From Roseibium sp. Sym1 (lineage in GTDB: Bacteria; Pseudomonadota; Alphaproteobacteria; Rhizobiales; Stappiaceae): DNA of 64,000 bases. The stretch is taken from positions 5,616,501-5,680,500 of the forward strand of contig NZ_CP114786.1 of assembly GCF_027359675.1 (NCBI RefSeq). Direction: 5' to 3'. Shown one piece after another: positions 63,267 through 64,000 of the stretch; the stretch's first letter is position 1, and each line of letters opens with the position of its first letter. The notes below the pieces were generated by a model, which did not search any database, was not told where the DNA came from, and was given only the letters and a program-made list of their open reading frames with translations. The position numbers and the translations under genes were made by a program.

Positions 63267-64000
63267 TTATTGGGAGATCTTTTCCATAAGGCTGTCGATA
63301 TCTTCCGGCGTGTTCACGGCGATGCCGGAAGTTTCCCGGGCAATCCGCTTGACCATTCCGGTCAGGACCTTGCCGGTGCCAACTTCCACAAAAGTGTCAA
63401 CGCCGTTCTCGGCCAGCCAGGTCACGCTCTCGCGCCAGCGCACCGTTCCGGTCACCTGTTCCACCAGGCGGTCGCGGATCTCGTCCGCATCGGTGATCGG
63501 TCGGGCGAGCACATTCGCAACAAGCGGCACCTTCGGAGACCGGATCTCGGCATTGGCGAGAGCTTCGGCCATCTTGTCGGCCGCCGGTGCCATCAGCGAG
63601 CAATGGAACGGGGCACTGACCGGCAGCATCACCGCCCGGCGCGCACCCTTGGCCTTGGCGATCTCCACGGCACGTTCCACGGCGGCAAGATGGCCGGACA
63701 CGACCACTTGACCGGGCGCGTTGTCGTTCGCGGTCTGGCAGACTTCCCCCTGGGCCGCCGCAGCGGCGACTTCGGCGGCAACGTCAAACTCCAGTCCGAG
63801 CAATGCGGCCATGGCCCCCTGCCCGACCGGCACAGCGTTCTGCATGGCATCGCCGCGCACCCGCAGCAAACGGGCGGCCGTGGCAATGTCGAGACTGCCG
63901 GCTGCCGCCAACGCGGAATATTCGCCGAGGGAATGCCCGGCCACGAAAGAGACGCGTGCGGCAAGGTCGAGTCCGCGGGCTTCCAGAACACGCATGGTTG
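63267..64000 (-). CDS. fabD: Malonyl-CoA:ACP transacylase, C-terminal part (cut by window edge)
   Basis: About 244 codons of FabD are in the window; the start is beyond 64000. The active-site nucleophile is in GHSLGEYSAL and the catalytic His in SAPFHCSLM. The family ending VEVGTGKVLTGMVKRI and the final helix are present. It loads malonate onto ACP at the start of the fab cluster. The methionine near 63995 is internal, not the start. Confidence 0.96.
   Translation of the reverse strand, partial: TMRVLEARGLDLAARVSFVAGHSLGEYSALAAAGSLDIATAARLLRVRGDAMQNAVPVGQGAMAALLGLEFDVAAEVAAAAAQGEVCQTANDNAPGQVVVSGHLAAVERAVEIAKAKGARRAVMLPVSAPFHCSLMAPAADKMAEALANAEIRSPKVPLVANVLARPITDADEIRDRLVEQVTGTVRWRESVTWLAENGVDTFVEVGTGKVLTGMVKRIARETSGIAVNTPEDIDSLMEKISQ

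Noticed and set aside
1..64000. tRNA genes, CRISPR arrays, prophage or integrase genes
   Set aside because: No cloverleaf with a GTTCRANNC-type arm, no spaced direct repeats and no integrase or phage structural gene were seen.

Overview
The window is a high-GC chromosomal segment of an alphaproteobacterium of the order Hyphomicrobiales (Rhizobiales). The style of gene order and proteins fits a marine Stappiaceae member (Labrenzia/Roseibium-like), but the genus is an inference. The main evidence is a conserved backbone in rhizobial order: aspS, rnd, ppx, ppk, hdaA, perM, purM, purN, then ndk, an ABC-F ATPase, holC, pepA, lptF, lptG, lptD, surA, pdxA, rsmA, gmk, yicC, mltG, fabF, acpP, fabG, fabD. 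No tRNA, rRNA, CRISPR array or prophage was seen.

Layout. 0-15.5 kb: a cut-off MsbA-type exporter, aspS, an orphan ParA ATPase, rnd, an IS4-family insertion sequence nested in two layers of palindromic repeats, the polyphosphate pair ppk-ppx with a Pho-box-like site upstream, hdaA with its AI-2E-type permease, a LysR/MAPEG divergent pair, and purM-purN behind a strongly structured leader. 15.5-36.9 kb is the large accessory block: a Na/Pi cotransporter, a DUF808 membrane protein, an Asp-rich repeat protein, a membrane-anchored LuxR-type regulator, a GntR-regulated polyamine-type ABC transporter plus hydantoin racemase with a near-perfect sigma-54 promoter, a Met-rich EF-hand protein, a pyruvoyl-type histidine decarboxylase, a GNAT enzyme, an Asp-box propeller protein, a MocR regulator with matched operator-like repeats, a DUF983 protein, a secreted orphan protein flanked by two 108-bp palindromic repeats, a molybdopterin oxidoreductase, a four-EF-hand protein and a YHYH protein.

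36.9-47.6 kb: ndk, a DUF4344 protein, an AraC regulator with a membrane domain divergent from a secreted alpha/beta hydrolase, ABC-F with a HAD hydrolase, an Asn-Gly repeat secreted protein, rhodanese, holC, a 38-residue secreted Cys peptide with its own terminator, and pepA. 47.8-55.4 kb: the LPS export and outer-membrane assembly operon lptFG-lptD-surA running into pdxA and rsmA. 55.4-57.7 kb: a small accessory patch with a LysR regulator and a low-GC secreted protein. 57.7-64 kb: gmk-yicC-mltG and the type II fatty-acid cluster fabF-acpP-fabG-fabD (fabD cut by the edge).

The main functional themes are envelope building (lpt genes, surA, mltG, fab genes), phosphate handling (ppk, ppx, nptA) and nitrogen scavenging (sigma-54 promoter, GntR, ABC importer, racemase). 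Around the backbone sits a set of secreted low-complexity or calcium-binding proteins of unknown role. The most unusual gene is the pyruvoyl histidine decarboxylase. The most intriguing small signals are the Cys-bracketed mini-peptide, the purM leader structure and the repeat-bracketed orphan gene.
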